Origin: Astropecten irregularis
Taxonomy: Eukaryota > Echinodermata > Asteroidea > Paxillosida > Astropectinidae
Length of the DNA: 64,000 nt
Direction of reading: 5' to 3'
Assembly (NCBI GenBank): GCA_963971285.1
Contig: OZ020258.1
Span: 6,200,001 to 6,264,000 of the forward strand
The first letter of the stretch is position 1. The number at the start of each line of letters is the position of its first letter. Made by a program: the position numbers and the translations under genes. The notes below the pieces were generated by a model. The model saw only the letters and a list, made by a program, of their open reading frames with translations. It ran no database searches and had not been told where the DNA came from. Shown one piece after another: positions 10,232-21,265 of this stretch.

Positions 10232-11446
10232 ACTTTATCACCCAAAGTTTGTTTATTCCTGATCTCTTACTTAGCTTCTTCTGATCCGCTTAAATGAGGT
10301 ATCATATGAAAGCTTATAAGCTGAAGTTAATCCTAAGACTGAGTTTGTTAATTAATTATGCACGTGACAGCTCATTTGCATATTTAATTAGTCAACTTTG
10401 TTAGCAGCGTATCTCGAAAACTACAAATGCTATGAAAATAATTCTTTTTCCAAAAACTTTGTAACATCATGTAGTTGTGCATGCTGCCAAGAAATTTATA
10501 GTGACGTCATCATGACGTCATCAAAAATGCTGATTTCTATTATTAGCAGCATATCTCGAGAACGGTAAGTGCTACGGTAATGATTCTTTTTGTAAAAGCT
10601 TTATTGCATCATGTAGTTGTGCATGCTGCCCCGAAATTTACAGTGACGTCATCATGAAGTCATCAAAAAAGGTAATTTTTAATTCTTTAATAATTAAGCA
10701 CGTGACAGCTCATTTAAATTTTTAATTAGTCAATTTTGTTAGCAGCGTATCTCGAGACCGACAAAGGCTATGAATATGATTCTTTTTGCAAAGGCTTAGT
10801 TACATCATGTAAGTGTGCATGCTGCCAAGAAATTTACCGTGACGTCATCATGACGTCATCAAAAATGCTGATTTTATTTTTAGCAGCATATCTCGAGAAC
10901 TGTAAGTGCTACGGTAATGATTCTTTTTGTAAAAGCTTTGTTACATCATGTAGTTGTGCATGCTGCCCCGAAATTTATAGTGACGTCATCATGACGTCAT
11001 CAAAAAAGGTTATTTTTAATTCTTTAATAATTAAGCACGTGACAGCTAATTTAAATTTTTAATTAGTCAATATCTCGAGACCGACAAAGGCTATGAATAT
11101 GATTCTTTTTGCAAAGGCTTAGTTACATCATGTAAGTGTGCATGCTGCCAAGAAATTTACCATGACGTCATGACGTCATCAAAAATGCTGATTTTATTTT
11201 TAGCAGCATATCTCGAGAACGGTAAGTGCTACGGTAATGATTCTTTTTGTAAAAGCTTTGTTACATCATGTAGTTGTGCATGCTGTTTTGAAATTAACTG
11301 TGACGTCAATATGACGTCATCAAAAGGCATAATTTATGTTTGCAGCATACATTGAGAATGACAAAAATTACATGGTAATGATTCTTTTCACAAAAGCTTT
11401 GTTAGAAACTTTAGATGCATGACACACGCACTGCTTTGTAAATGAA
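10148..11446 (+). mobile_element. HINE-like element 3, left part
   Basis: Opens with a 12-bp-stem hairpin (10154-10182) and an ATT microsatellite (about 10201-10230). It continues with core monomers at about 10400, 10545, 10740, 10885, 11075, 11205 and 11340, some sharing a duplicated AATTAAGCACGTGACAGC spacer (10692, 11030). The last monomer breaks off near 11446 in the terminal-type monomer, where unrelated DNA begins. Confidence 0.6.
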
Positions 11447-11714
11447 ATTAGGTCGTATATACGTATAAGCATTTCCACTTTTCCAGCCTCAGCAAGTGTT
11501 AGGATGTCGCACACCAATATGGTTTTATAGATGTACTGGTAGCTGTGACTTTGTTGCAGCTGCCGTAAGAGAATTCCAGGAAGGCGATACATCACGTACG
11601 ATGGTTTTAGCCATACACGATGGTAAAATCTTTGGCAAAACTTCAACAATTACTGAATTAGGAAAATCCGTCTGTTGAAACCATAATTAGGCTTTTCAGA
11701 ATGATTCACCAAAT
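11447..11714. other. Unclassified DNA between element 3 and the minisatellite
   Basis: Non-repetitive sequence with a 60-codon plus-strand frame (11496-11678) that resembles nothing I recognise. It forms one flank of foreign DNA splitting the HINE-like element. Confidence 0.4.
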
Positions 11715-12665
11715 GTTTTTTGAGGTGACGAAATGTTTGCGAGTTGACGTAATGTTTGCGAGTTGACGTAATGTTTGCGAGTTGAGGCAATGTTATAGAG
11801 TTGACGTAATGTTTGTGAGTTGACGTAATGTTTGCGAGTTGACGTAATGTTTGCGAGTTGAGGCATTGTTTTAGAGTTGACGCAATGTTTGCGAGTTGAG
11901 GCAATGTTTTCGGGTTGACGCAATGTTTTCGAGTTTACGGAATGTTTTCGAGTTGACGTAATGTTTGCGAGTTGGCGCAGTGTTTTAGAGTTGACGCAAT
12001 GTTTTCGAGTTTACGGAATGTTTTCGAGTTGACGTAATGTTTGCGAGTTGAGGTAATGTTTGCGAGTTGAGGCATTGTTTTAGAGTTGACGTAATGTTTG
12101 CGAGCTGAGGCAATGTTTTCGAGTTGACGAAATGTTTGCGACTTGACAAAATGTTTTCGGGTTGACGCAATTTTTTCGAGTTTACGGAATGTTTTCGAGT
12201 TGACGTAATGTTTGCGAGTTGGCGCAGTGTTTTAGAGTTGACGCAATGTTTGCGAGTTGAGGCAATGTTTTCGACTTGGCGCAATTAATGTTTGCGAGTT
12301 GACATAATGTTTGCGAGTTGAGGCAATGTTTTAGAGTTGACGTAATGTTTGCGAGTTGAGGCAATGTTTTAAAGTTGACGCAATGTTTGCGAGTTGACGC
12401 AATGTTTGCGAGTTGACGTAATGTTTGCGAGTTTACGCAATGTGTTTGAGTTGCCACAATGTTTTCAAGTTTATGTAATGTTTGCGAGTTGACACAAAGT
12501 TTTTGAGTTCACAATTGCGAGTTTATGTAATGTTTGCGAGTTTCTACGTAATGTTTGCGAGTTGACGTAATGTTTTCAAGTTTATGTAATGTTTTCAAAT
12601 TGACACAATGTTTGCGAGTTGATGCAATGTTTTAGAGGTGACATAACGTTTTTGAGTTGACAAAA
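11715..12665. repeat. 19-bp minisatellite, about 50 copies
   Basis: Head-to-tail copies of GAGTTGACGTAATGTTTGC with frequent C/T, G/T and TTTGC/TTTTC/TTTTA variants, decaying toward 12450-12665 where spacing becomes irregular. The 19-bp period cycles through all three reading frames, so the minus-strand frames of 75-99 codons here (repeating ...NSQTLRQLANI...) are by-products, not genes. Confidence 0.9.
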
Positions 12666-13440
12666 TGGTAAAGTCACGGTAAAGGCAAGCATGGGCGCCA
12701 AAAAGTGCCAAAGATAGCCCAACGTGTGTGTTCTGGGTCTCAGGAATGTGCTGCTATGTATAAGAGGTAGGCCAGCAAGTACGTACATATATGACCAGGC
12801 ACTGTTGCCACGGTAACAATTAGGTACGTGTGCAGTATACAAGGGCATACACATGACGTAGGATGTTGAAAGTACTGTAAAGTATCCATTATTTTACGTG
12901 TGGAGGTTGTGTTATCAGGCTTATTTTCATTACCCCAGTTTCATATACTTGTAAATTTTGAGAGCGACAATTAAGTGGTACGAACTTGATTCTTTTATCT
13001 GTTATATCATGTAGTTGTGTATATGCTGCCACGAAAATGACTGTGACATCATTACGATATGTCTTGCTTCAAAATTTGGGTTTCCTATTTAAAGATACGT
13101 GATTGGAAGATTTTTTGTCTACGGTTAATTCTAAAATGTCTGTGAATTACTTGAATAAAAATCATTTGTCGGAGAATGTGACATTGAGACTGAAGTCACT
13201 GATAGAATTGCTACGTGAAACATTAAAAACTGGAATACACCATACAGCCCTTATACCTCAAAACAAAAGAACAATCCTCCGCTTTGTGTGACGTCTCGTG
13301 ACCATGGCTTACGATACGAAGGTACACGTACGTAGATCGTGGTCGATCGGAGCATAGGATCGGAGGCAGAGCCATTTACGGCTCTGATCGGAGCACACCT
13401 GGCCAATAGCGCCACCAAGCATTTTAACGTTATAAAAAAG
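12666..13440. other. Mostly unclassified DNA with one diverged core monomer
   Basis: 12945-13070 is a strongly diverged 141-bp-type monomer (TTTTGAGAGCGACAATTAAG, then ATGTAGTTGTG, GCTGCCACGAAA, GTGACATCATTACGA). The rest is unique. A 62-codon plus-strand frame (13103-13291) has no recognisable family. A short GGATCGGAGGCAGAGCC segment near 13355 was not identified. Confidence 0.45.
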
Positions 13441-14145
13441 CTGATTTTTTGTTTGCAGTATATCTCGAGAACGACAAATGCTATGGTAATGATTCTTTTT
13501 GCAAAAGTTCTGTTAGATACTGAAGATGTGCATGCGGCAGTGAAAGTAAATGTGATGTCACCATGACGTCATAAAAAGCTGAATTTTATTCCATATCGTT
13601 ATAAGAATGTCTGATTGTCAGGAAACTTGGTATGTGTGATGTCTGTGCTATATACTCCAGTAATGTTTTAGTAATGATTTATTATTTAGAATTAAATATT
13701 TTTTGGTAAATTGTCGAGATATGCTGGTAAATTTTACATCATGTAGTTGTGCATGCTGCCCCGAAATTTACAGTGACATCATCATGACGTCATCAAAAAA
13801 GGTACTTTTTGGTTAATAGCATTATATCTCGAGAACGGTAAGTGCTACGGTATCGGTTCTTTTTGTAAAAGCTTTGTTAGACCCTGTAGATTTGCATGAT
13901 GTTGTGAATTAACTGTGACGTCATTATGACATCATCAAAATGCATAAGTTATGTTTGCAGCATATCTTGAGAATGACAAAAGCTATGGTAATGATTGTTT
14001 TCGCAAAAGCTTTGTTAGAAACTTTGGATGCACGCTGCTTTGTAAATGACCGTGACGTCATCATGACGTCATCGGAGTTTATAAAGCTGATCAAATAAGT
14101 CGGAACAGCTCCGTGTTCGTCCACGAACACTTAAAATGTCTAGTT
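13441..14145 (+). mobile_element. HINE-like element, right part (continuation of 3 or a separate truncated copy)
   Basis: Core monomers at about 13455, 13720, 13820 and 13955, then the standard 3' end: GTCGGAACAGCTCC at 14099-14112, the hairpin at 14113-14130 and CTAGTT. No 5' hairpin precedes it, which fits either an element split by 2 kb of inserted DNA or a separate 5'-truncated copy. Confidence 0.55.
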
Positions 14146-15215
14146 ATTATTATACTTTATCACCCCAAATTTTGTTTATTCCTAATCTTTTATAATGTTT
14201 GTCTGGTCAGCTTATATGAGGTATCATATGAAAGCTTATAAGCTGAAGTTAATCCTAAGACTGAGTTTGTTAAATTTTTTAATTAATTAGGCACGTGACA
14301 GCTCATTTGCATATTTAATTAGTCAATTTTGTAACCAGCATATCTCGAGAACAACAAAGGCTATGAATATGATTCTTTTTGCAAAGGCTTAGTAGCATCA
14401 TGTAGTTGTGCATGCTGCCAAAAAATTTACCGTGACGTCATCATGACGTCATCAAAAATGCTGATTTTATTATTAGCAGCATATCTCGAGAACGGTAAGT
14501 GCTACGGTAATGATTCTTTTTGCAAAGGGTTAGTAGCATCATGTAGTTGTGCATGGTGCCACGAAATTTACAGTGACGTCATCATGACGTCATCAAAAAT
14601 GCTGATTTTATTATTAGCAGCATATCTCGAGAACGGTAAGTGCTACGGTAATGATTCTTTTTGCAAAGGCTTAGTAGCATCATGTAGTTGTGCATGGTGC
14701 CAAAAAATTTACCGTGACGTCATCATGACGTCATCAAAAATGCTGATTTTATTATTAGCAGCATATCTCGAGAACGGTAAGTGCTACGGTAATGATTCTT
14801 TTTGTAAAAGCTTTGTTACATCATGTAGTTGTGCATGCTGCCCCTAAATTTACAGTGACGTCATCATGACGTCATCAAAAAAGGTAATTTTTGGTTTATA
14901 GCAGTATATCTCGAGAACGGTAAGTGCTACGGTATTGGTTCTTTTTGTAAAAGCTTTGTTAGACCCTGTAGATTTGCATGCTGTTGTGAAATTAACTGTG
15001 ACGTCATTATGACGTCATCAAAAGGCATAATTTATGATTGCAGCATATCTTGAGAATGACAAAAGCTATGGTAATGATTCTTTTCACAAAAGCTTTGTTA
15101 GAAACTGCAGATGCACGCTGCTTTGTAAATGACCATGACGTCATCGGAGTTTATAAAGCTGATCAAATTAGTCGGAACAGCTCCGTGTTCGTCCACGAAC
15201 ACTTAAATGTCTAGT
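14146..15215 (+). mobile_element. HINE-like element 4, lacking the 5' hairpin
   Basis: The left end fuses CTAGTTATTATTATACTTTATC, skipping the hairpin and joining directly to the ATT-microsatellite region, as if a deletion occurred between short TTATTA repeats. The core contains at least four regular monomers (starting 14476, 14617 and 14758, i.e. 141 bp apart) plus variants. It ends with the hairpin at 15185-15202 and CTAGT at 15211-15215, exactly where the first satellite unit begins. Confidence 0.6.
14335..14900. repeat. 141-bp core tandem repeat with paired CRE octamers
   Basis: The best-preserved run of the core monomer. Each copy has a CATATCTCGAGAAC block, an ATGATTCTTTTTGCAAA block, ATGTAGTTGTGCATG and then TGACGTCATCATGACGTCATC. 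Neighbouring copies here differ by only a few bases, whereas those at 9000-13000 are more diverged. Confidence 0.8.
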
Positions 15216-15968
15216 TTGAATATAATCTTGATATTATCTACAATTCCACGTGCACTGTGTTCATCAGTCTAATCATTAGCTTCGCTCTGTTTAGCTGCCA
15301 AATTCATTTCAATGTACGCAAGGCAAAAGCAAGGGAATTATATCCTATGGTTACCGAAAAAGTACAATACACACTGGCATAAGAACAGCTTAAAACGGCG
15401 TCACATTCATAAGCCAATCAGAGTAGGGAAAGTTCAACTTGTATTATCAAACATCATTAATGGCCAATCACGTTTGATCATTCCAATTTCCAGGCTCTTC
15501 CAACGCCAGCAGGGTTGTAATGTTTCTGGATTAATCAGGAAAGTTAAACTTTCTCTTATGTTTCCTCCTCAATATATTTGAATTAAGAGAGTTCTTAGAG
15601 CTATAAAAATTATGGATTGAAGAAATATGGCACTGGACCTCCTGTCTGGACTCTGGGTTTCCATTTGTGACCATTTGTGATGCAATTGGGTGAGAAAGTG
15701 GGTCTATTTCAGCCGCTTTGTACAGGGATGTTTTTTTTTTTTAAATGGCTTCTTTGACTGGAGGGTAGGGGTACATTTTTTTTGTAGTCTGGCACCAGTC
15801 AACATGGCTGTTTTCAGTGTATTTTCCTTTGGATGGATTTTCCTCAAAAAGTCATTGGTTACCCTAACGAAAATTGAAATGAAAATGAAAATTGAAGTTT
15901 TCAGCTTCATTTTGGTGTATAGCTTGAGTGTCTGCGAAACTTCCGAGTATTTTTAATCCTTTTTTTTG
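15216..15968 (+). repeat. Satellite head segment (first copy, reference)
   Basis: Single-copy-per-unit part of the array. It includes CACGTG (15247), two CCAATCA boxes (15414 and 15464), CTATAAAAAT (15601), a T-run near 15730, an AAAATGAA/TTCATTTT inverted repeat (15882-15889 with 15906-15913) and a T-run leading into the first monomer. Frames of 66-92 codons exist on both strands but are broken by small indels or a 127-bp deletion in other copies, so no protein is assigned. Confidence 0.85.
15247..15610 (+). promoter_or_regulatory. Promoter-like motif cluster in the satellite head
   Basis: Order: E-box CACGTG (15247-15252), CCAAT (15414-15418), CCAAT (15464-15468), TATA-like CTATAAAAAT (15601-15610). 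Spacing from the second CCAAT to the TATA-like box is about 135 bp, longer than usual. The cluster recurs in nearly all heads; five heads lose the first CCAAT. In units 9 and 10 the TATA-like box reads CTATACAAAT. Function is inferred from motifs only. Confidence 0.35.
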
Positions 15969-16468
15969 AAATTGGCTATTTAGCATGGGAGCCTATGGCA
16001 ATTTATTTACTGGTCTGCACCCCTGAGTTGTTTTGAATGCTGGTCAACTCGTACGCCGCCCAACTCGTACCGACTCGTACGCCGACCTACTCGTACGCCA
16101 CCAGCATAACTTCTGAATATTTTTTAATAATTTTTTGAAATTGGCTATTTAGCATGGGAGCCCATGGGAATTTATTTACTGGTCTGCACCCCTGAGTTGT
16201 TTTGAATGCTGGTTAATTCGCACGCCGCCCAACTCGTACGCCCCAACTCGTACCGACTCGTACGCCGACCTACTCGTACGCCACCAGCATAACTTCTGAG
16301 TATTTTTGATAATTTTTTGAAATTGGCTATTTAGCATGGGAGCCTATGGGAATTTATTTACTGGTCTGCACCCCTGAATTGTTTTGAATGCTGGTCAATT
16401 CGCACGCCGCCTAACTCGTACGCCCCGACTCGTACCGACTCGTTCGCCGACCAACTCGTACGCCACCA
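15969..16468 (+). repeat. Satellite monomers of unit 1 (three copies)
   Basis: Starts at 15969, 16138 and 16320: the first is about 169 bp, the second 182 bp, and the last runs into the boundary. Each has AATTGGCTATTTAGCATGGG, TTTACTGGTCTGCACCCC and GTTGTTTTGAATGCTGGT, then four to five CTCGTACGCC-type motifs, ACCAGCATAACTTCTGAGTA and a T-rich end. Monomers alternate between GAGCCTATGGG and GAGCCCATGGG types. Confidence 0.9.
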
Positions 16469-16538
16469 GTATATTATAACAAAATAAACAAGCAATGAGT
16501 GTGCGGTGCTCGTCCACGTCGGTGGGGGCAAACCTAAT
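16469..16538 (+). repeat. 70-bp unit boundary segment
   Basis: Reads from GTATATTATAACAAAATAAAC through CAAGCAATGAGTGTGCGG and GTGCTCGTCCACGTCGGTGG to AAACCTAAT, and is found once per unit before the next head. The GTGCTCGTCCACG part resembles the GTGTTCGTCCACG half of the HINE-like 3' hairpin at 15185. Confidence 0.85.
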
Positions 16539-17677
16539 TTGAATATAATCTTGATATTATCTACAATTCCACGTGCACTGTGTTCATCAGTCTAATCATT
16601 AGCTTCGCTCTGTTTAGCTGCCAAATTCATTTCAATGTACGCAAGGCAAAAGCAAGGGAATTATATCCTATGGTTACCGAAAAAGTACAATACACACTGG
16701 CATAAGAACAGCTTAAAACCGCGTCACATTCATAAGCCAATCAGAGTAGGGAAAGTTCAACTTGTATTATCAAACATCATTAATGGCCAATCACGTTTAA
16801 TCATTCCAATTTCCAGGCTCTTCCAACGCCAGCAGGGTGTAATGTTTCTGGATTAATCAGGAAAGTTAAACTTTCTCTTATGTTTCCTCCTCAATATATT
16901 TGAATTAAGAGAGTTCTTAGAGCTATAAAAATTATGGATTGAAGAAATATGGCACTGGACCTCCTGTCTGGACTCTGGGTTTCCATTTGTGACCATTTGT
17001 GATGCAATTGGGTGAGAAAGTGGGTCTATTTCAGCCGCTTTGTACAGGGATGTTTTTTTTTTTAAATTGGCTTCTTTGACTGGAGGGTAGGGGTACATTT
17101 TTTTTGTAGTCTGGCACCAGTCAACATGGCTGTTTTCAGTGTATTTTCCTTTGGATGGATTTTCCTCAAAAAGTCATTGGTTACCCTAACGAAAATTGAA
17201 ATGAAAATGAAAATTGAAGTTTTCAGCTTCATTTTGGTGTATAGCTTGAGTGTCTGCGAAACTTCCGAGTATTTTTAATCCTTTTTTTTTAAATTGGCTA
17301 TTTAGCATGGGAGCCTATGCGAATTTATTTACTGGTCTGCACCCCTGAGTTGTTTTGAATGCTGGTCAACTCGTACGCCGCCCGACTCGTACCGACTCGT
17401 ACGCCGACCTACTCGTACGCCACCAGCATAACTTCTGAGTATTTTTAATAATTTTTTGAAATTGGCTATTTAGCATGGGAGCCTATGGGAATTTATTTAC
17501 TGGTCTGCACCCCTGAGTTGTTTTGAATGCTGGTCAATTCGCACGCCGCCTAACTCGTACGCCCCGACTCGTACCGACTCGTTCGCCGACCAACTCGTAC
17601 GCCACCAGTATATTATAACAAAATAAACAAGCAATGAGTGTGCGGTGCTCGTCCACGTCGGTGGGGGCAAACCTAAT
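16539..17677 (+). repeat. Satellite unit 2 (1139 bp, 2 monomers)
   Basis: Has the 1-bp-shorter CAGGGTGTAATG form and AAACCGCGTC. Its last monomer carries CGCCTAACTCG, shared with units 3-11. Confidence 0.9.
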
Positions 17678-18873
17678 TTGAATATAATCTTGATATTATC
17701 TACAATTCCACGTGCACTGTGTTCATCAGTCTAATCATTAGCTTCGCTCTGTTTAGCTGCCAAATTCATTTCAATGTACGCAAGGCAAAAGCAAGGGAAT
17801 TATATCCATTAATGGCCAATCACGTTTAATCATTCCAATTTCCAGGCTCTTCCAACGCCAGCAGGGTGTAATGTTTCTGGATTAATCAGGAAAGTTAAAC
17901 TTTCTCTTATGTTTCCTCCTCAATATATTTGAATTAAGAGAGTTCTTAGAGCTATAAAAATTATGGATTGAAGAAATATGGCACTGGACCTCCTGTCTGG
18001 ACTCTGGGTTTCCATTTGTGACCATTTGTGATGCAATTGGGTGAGAAAGTGGGTCTATTTCAGCCGCTTTGTACAGGGATGTTTTTTTTTTGAAAATGGC
18101 TTCTTTGACTGGAGGGTAGGGGTACATTTTTTTTGTAGTCTGGCACCAGTCAACATGGCTGTTTTCAGTGTATTTTCCTTTGGATGGATTTTCCTCAAAA
18201 AGTCATTGGTTACCCTAACGAAAATTGAAATGAAAATGAAAATTGAAGTTTTCAGCTTCATTTTGGTGTATAGCTTGAGTGTCTGCGAAACTTCCGAGTA
18301 TTTTTAATCCTTTTTTTTTAAATTGGCTATTTAGCATGGGAGCCTATGCGAATTTATTTACTGGTCTGCACCCCTGAGTTGTTTTGAATGCTGGTCAACT
18401 CGTACGCCGCCCGACTCGTACCGACTCGTACGCCGACCTACTCGTACGCCACCAGCACAACTTCTGAATATTTTTTAAATTTTTTTTGAAATTGGCTATT
18501 TAGCATGGGAGCCCATGGGAATTTATTTACTGGTCTGCACCCCTGAGTTGTTTTGAATGCTGGTCAACTCGTACGCCCCAACTCGAACCGACTCGTACGC
18601 CGACCTACTCGTACGCCACCAGCATAACTTCTGAGTATTTTTAATAATTTTTTGAAATTGGCTATTTAGCATGGGAGCCTATGGGAATTTATTTACTGGT
18701 CTGCACCCCTGAGTTGTTTTGAATGCTGGTCAATTCGCACGCCGCCTAACTCGTACGCCCCGACTCGTACCGACTCGTTCGCCGACCAACTCGTACGCCA
18801 CCAGTATATTATAACAAAATAAACAAGCAATGAGTGTGCGGTGCTCGTCCACGTCGGTGGGGGCAAACCTAAT
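17678..18873 (+). repeat. Satellite unit 3 (1196 bp, 3 monomers, head deletion)
   Basis: First of five units with a 127-bp deletion joining TTATATCC to ATTAATGGCC, which removes the first CCAAT box. Confidence 0.9.
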
Positions 18874-20069
18874 TTGAATATAATCTTGATATTATCTACA
18901 ATTCCACGTGCACTGTGTTCATCAGTCTAATCATTAGCTTCGCTCTGTTTAGCTGCCAAATTCATTTCAATGTACGCAAGGCAAAAGCAAGGGAATTATA
19001 TCCATTAATGGCCAATCACGTTTAATCATTCCAATTTCCAGGCTCTTCCAACGCCAGCAGGGTGTAATGTTTCTGGATTAATCAGGAAAGTTAAACTTTC
19101 TCTTATGTTTCCTCCTCAATATATTTGAATTAAGAGAGTTCTTAGAGCTATAAAAATTATGGATTGAAGAAATATGGCACTGGACCTCCTGTCTGGACTC
19201 TGGGTTTCCATTTGTGACCATTTGTGATGCAATTGGGTGAGAAAGTGGGTCTATTTCAGCCGCTTTGTACAGGGATGTTTTTTTTTTGAAAATGGCTTCT
19301 TTGACTGGAGGGTAGGGGTACATTTTTTTTGTAGTCTGGCACCAGTCAACATGGCTGTTTTCAGTGTATTTTCCTTTGGATGGATTTTCCTCAAAAAGTC
19401 ATTGGTTACCCTAACGAAAATTGAAATGAAAATGAAAATTGAAGTTTTCAGCTTCATTTTGGTGTATAGCTTGAGTGTCTGCGAAACTTCCGAGTATTTT
19501 TAATCCTTTTTTTTTAAATTGGCTATTTAGCATGGGAGCCTATGCGAATTTATTTACTGGTCTGCACCCCTGAGTTGTTTTGAATGCTGGTCAACTCGTA
19601 CGCCGCCCGACTCGTACCGACTCGTACGCCGACCTACTCGTACGCCACCAGCACAACTTCTGAATATTTTTTAAATTTTTTTTGAAATTGGCTATTTAGC
19701 ATGGGAGCCCATGGGAATTTATTTACTGGTCTGCACCCCTGAGTTGTTTTGAATGCTGGTCAACTCGTACGCCCCAACTCGAACCGACTCGTACGCCGAC
19801 CTACTCGTACGCCACCAGCATAACTTCTGAGTATTTTTAATAATTTTTTGAAATTGGCTATTTAGCATGGGAGCCTATGGGAATTTATTTACTGGTCTGC
19901 ACCCCTGAGTTGTTTTGAATGCTGGTCAATTCGCACGCCGCCTAACTCGTACGCCCCGACTCGTACCGACTCGTTCGCCGACCAACTCGTACGCCACCAG
20001 TATATTATAACAAAATAAACAAGCAATGAGTGTGCGGTGCTCGTCCACGTCGGTGGGGGCAAACCTAAT
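18874..20069 (+). repeat. Satellite unit 4 (1196 bp, 3 monomers, head deletion)
   Basis: Appears identical to unit 3 on reading, including GAGCCTATGCGAA in the first monomer. Confidence 0.9.
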
Positions 20070-21265
20070 TTGAATATAATCTTGATATTATCTACAATTC
20101 CACGTGCACTGTGTTCATCAGTCTAATCATTAGCTTCGCTCTGTTTAGCTGCCAAATTCATTTCAATGTACGCAAGGCAAAAGCAAGGGAATTATATCCA
20201 TTAATGGCCAATCACGTTTAATCATTCCAATTTCCAGGCTCTTCCAACGCCAGCAGGGTGTAATGTTTCTGGATTAATCAGGAAAGTTAAACTTTCTCTT
20301 ATGTTTCCTCCTCAATATATTTGAATTAAGAGAGTTCTTAGAGCTATAAAAATTATGGATTGAAGAAATATGGCACTGGACCTCCTGTCTGGACTCTGGG
20401 TTTCCATTTGTGACCATTTGTGATGCAATTGGGTGAGAAAGTGGGTCTATTTCAGCCGCTTTGTACAGGGATGTTTTTTTTTTGAAAATGGCTTCTTTGA
20501 CTGGAGGGTAGGGGTACATTTTTTTTGTAGTCTGGCACCAGTCAACATGGCTGTTTTCAGTGTATTTTCCTTTGGATGGATTTTCCTCAAAAAGTCATTG
20601 GTTACCCTAACGAAAATTGAAATGAAAATGAAAATTGAAGTTTTCAGCTTCATTTTGGTGTATAGCTTGAGTGTCTGCGAAACTTCCGAGTATTTTTAAT
20701 CCTTTTTTTTTAAATTGGCTATTTAGCATGGGAGCCTATGCGAATTTATTTACTGGTCTGCACCCCTGAGTTGTTTTGAATGCTGGTCAACTCGTACGCC
20801 GCCCGACTCGTACCGACTCGTACGCCGACCTACTCGTACGCCACCAGCACAACTTCTGAATATTTTTTAAATTTTTTTTGAAATTGGCTATTTAGCATGG
20901 GAGCCCATGGGAATTTATTTACTGGTCTGCACCCCTGAGTTGTTTTGAATGCTGGTCAACTCGTACGCCCCAACTCGAACCGACTCGTACGCCGACCTAC
21001 TCGTACGCCACCAGCATAACTTCTGAGTATTTTTAATAATTTTTTGAAATTGGCTATTTAGCATGGGAGCCTATGGGAATTTATTTACTGGTCTGCACCC
21101 CTGAGTTGTTTTGAATGCTGGTCAATTCGCACGCCGCCTAACTCGTACGCCCCGACTCGTACCGACTCGTTCGCCGACCAACTCGTACGCCACCAGTATA
21201 TTATAACAAAATAAACAAGCAATGAGTGTGCGGTGCTCGTCCACGTCGGTGGGGGCAAACCTAAT
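20070..21265 (+). repeat. Satellite unit 5 (1196 bp, 3 monomers, head deletion)
   Basis: Appears identical to unit 4 at every site compared. Confidence 0.9.

Larger units (their letters stand above)
15216..16538 (+). repeat. Satellite unit 1 (1323 bp, 3 monomers)
   Basis: The first unit, abutting the HINE-like element. Carries CAGGGTTGTAATG and a long T-run followed by AAATGGC in the head, a variant combination seen again in units 24, 25, 27, 30 and 31. Confidence 0.9.

Noticed and set aside
11650..12457. Minus-strand frames of 75-99 codons in the minisatellite
   Set aside because: A 19-bp repeat without stops reads open in all phases; the peptide is only the repeat translated.
11715..12665. 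CRISPR-like array
   Set aside because: Repeats are contiguous with no unique spacers, in a eukaryotic context.
13103..13291. 62-codon frame beginning MEDFLSTV
   Set aside because: The composition looks protein-like, but no family is recognised, no neighbouring exon is visible and it lies in repeat-disrupted DNA.
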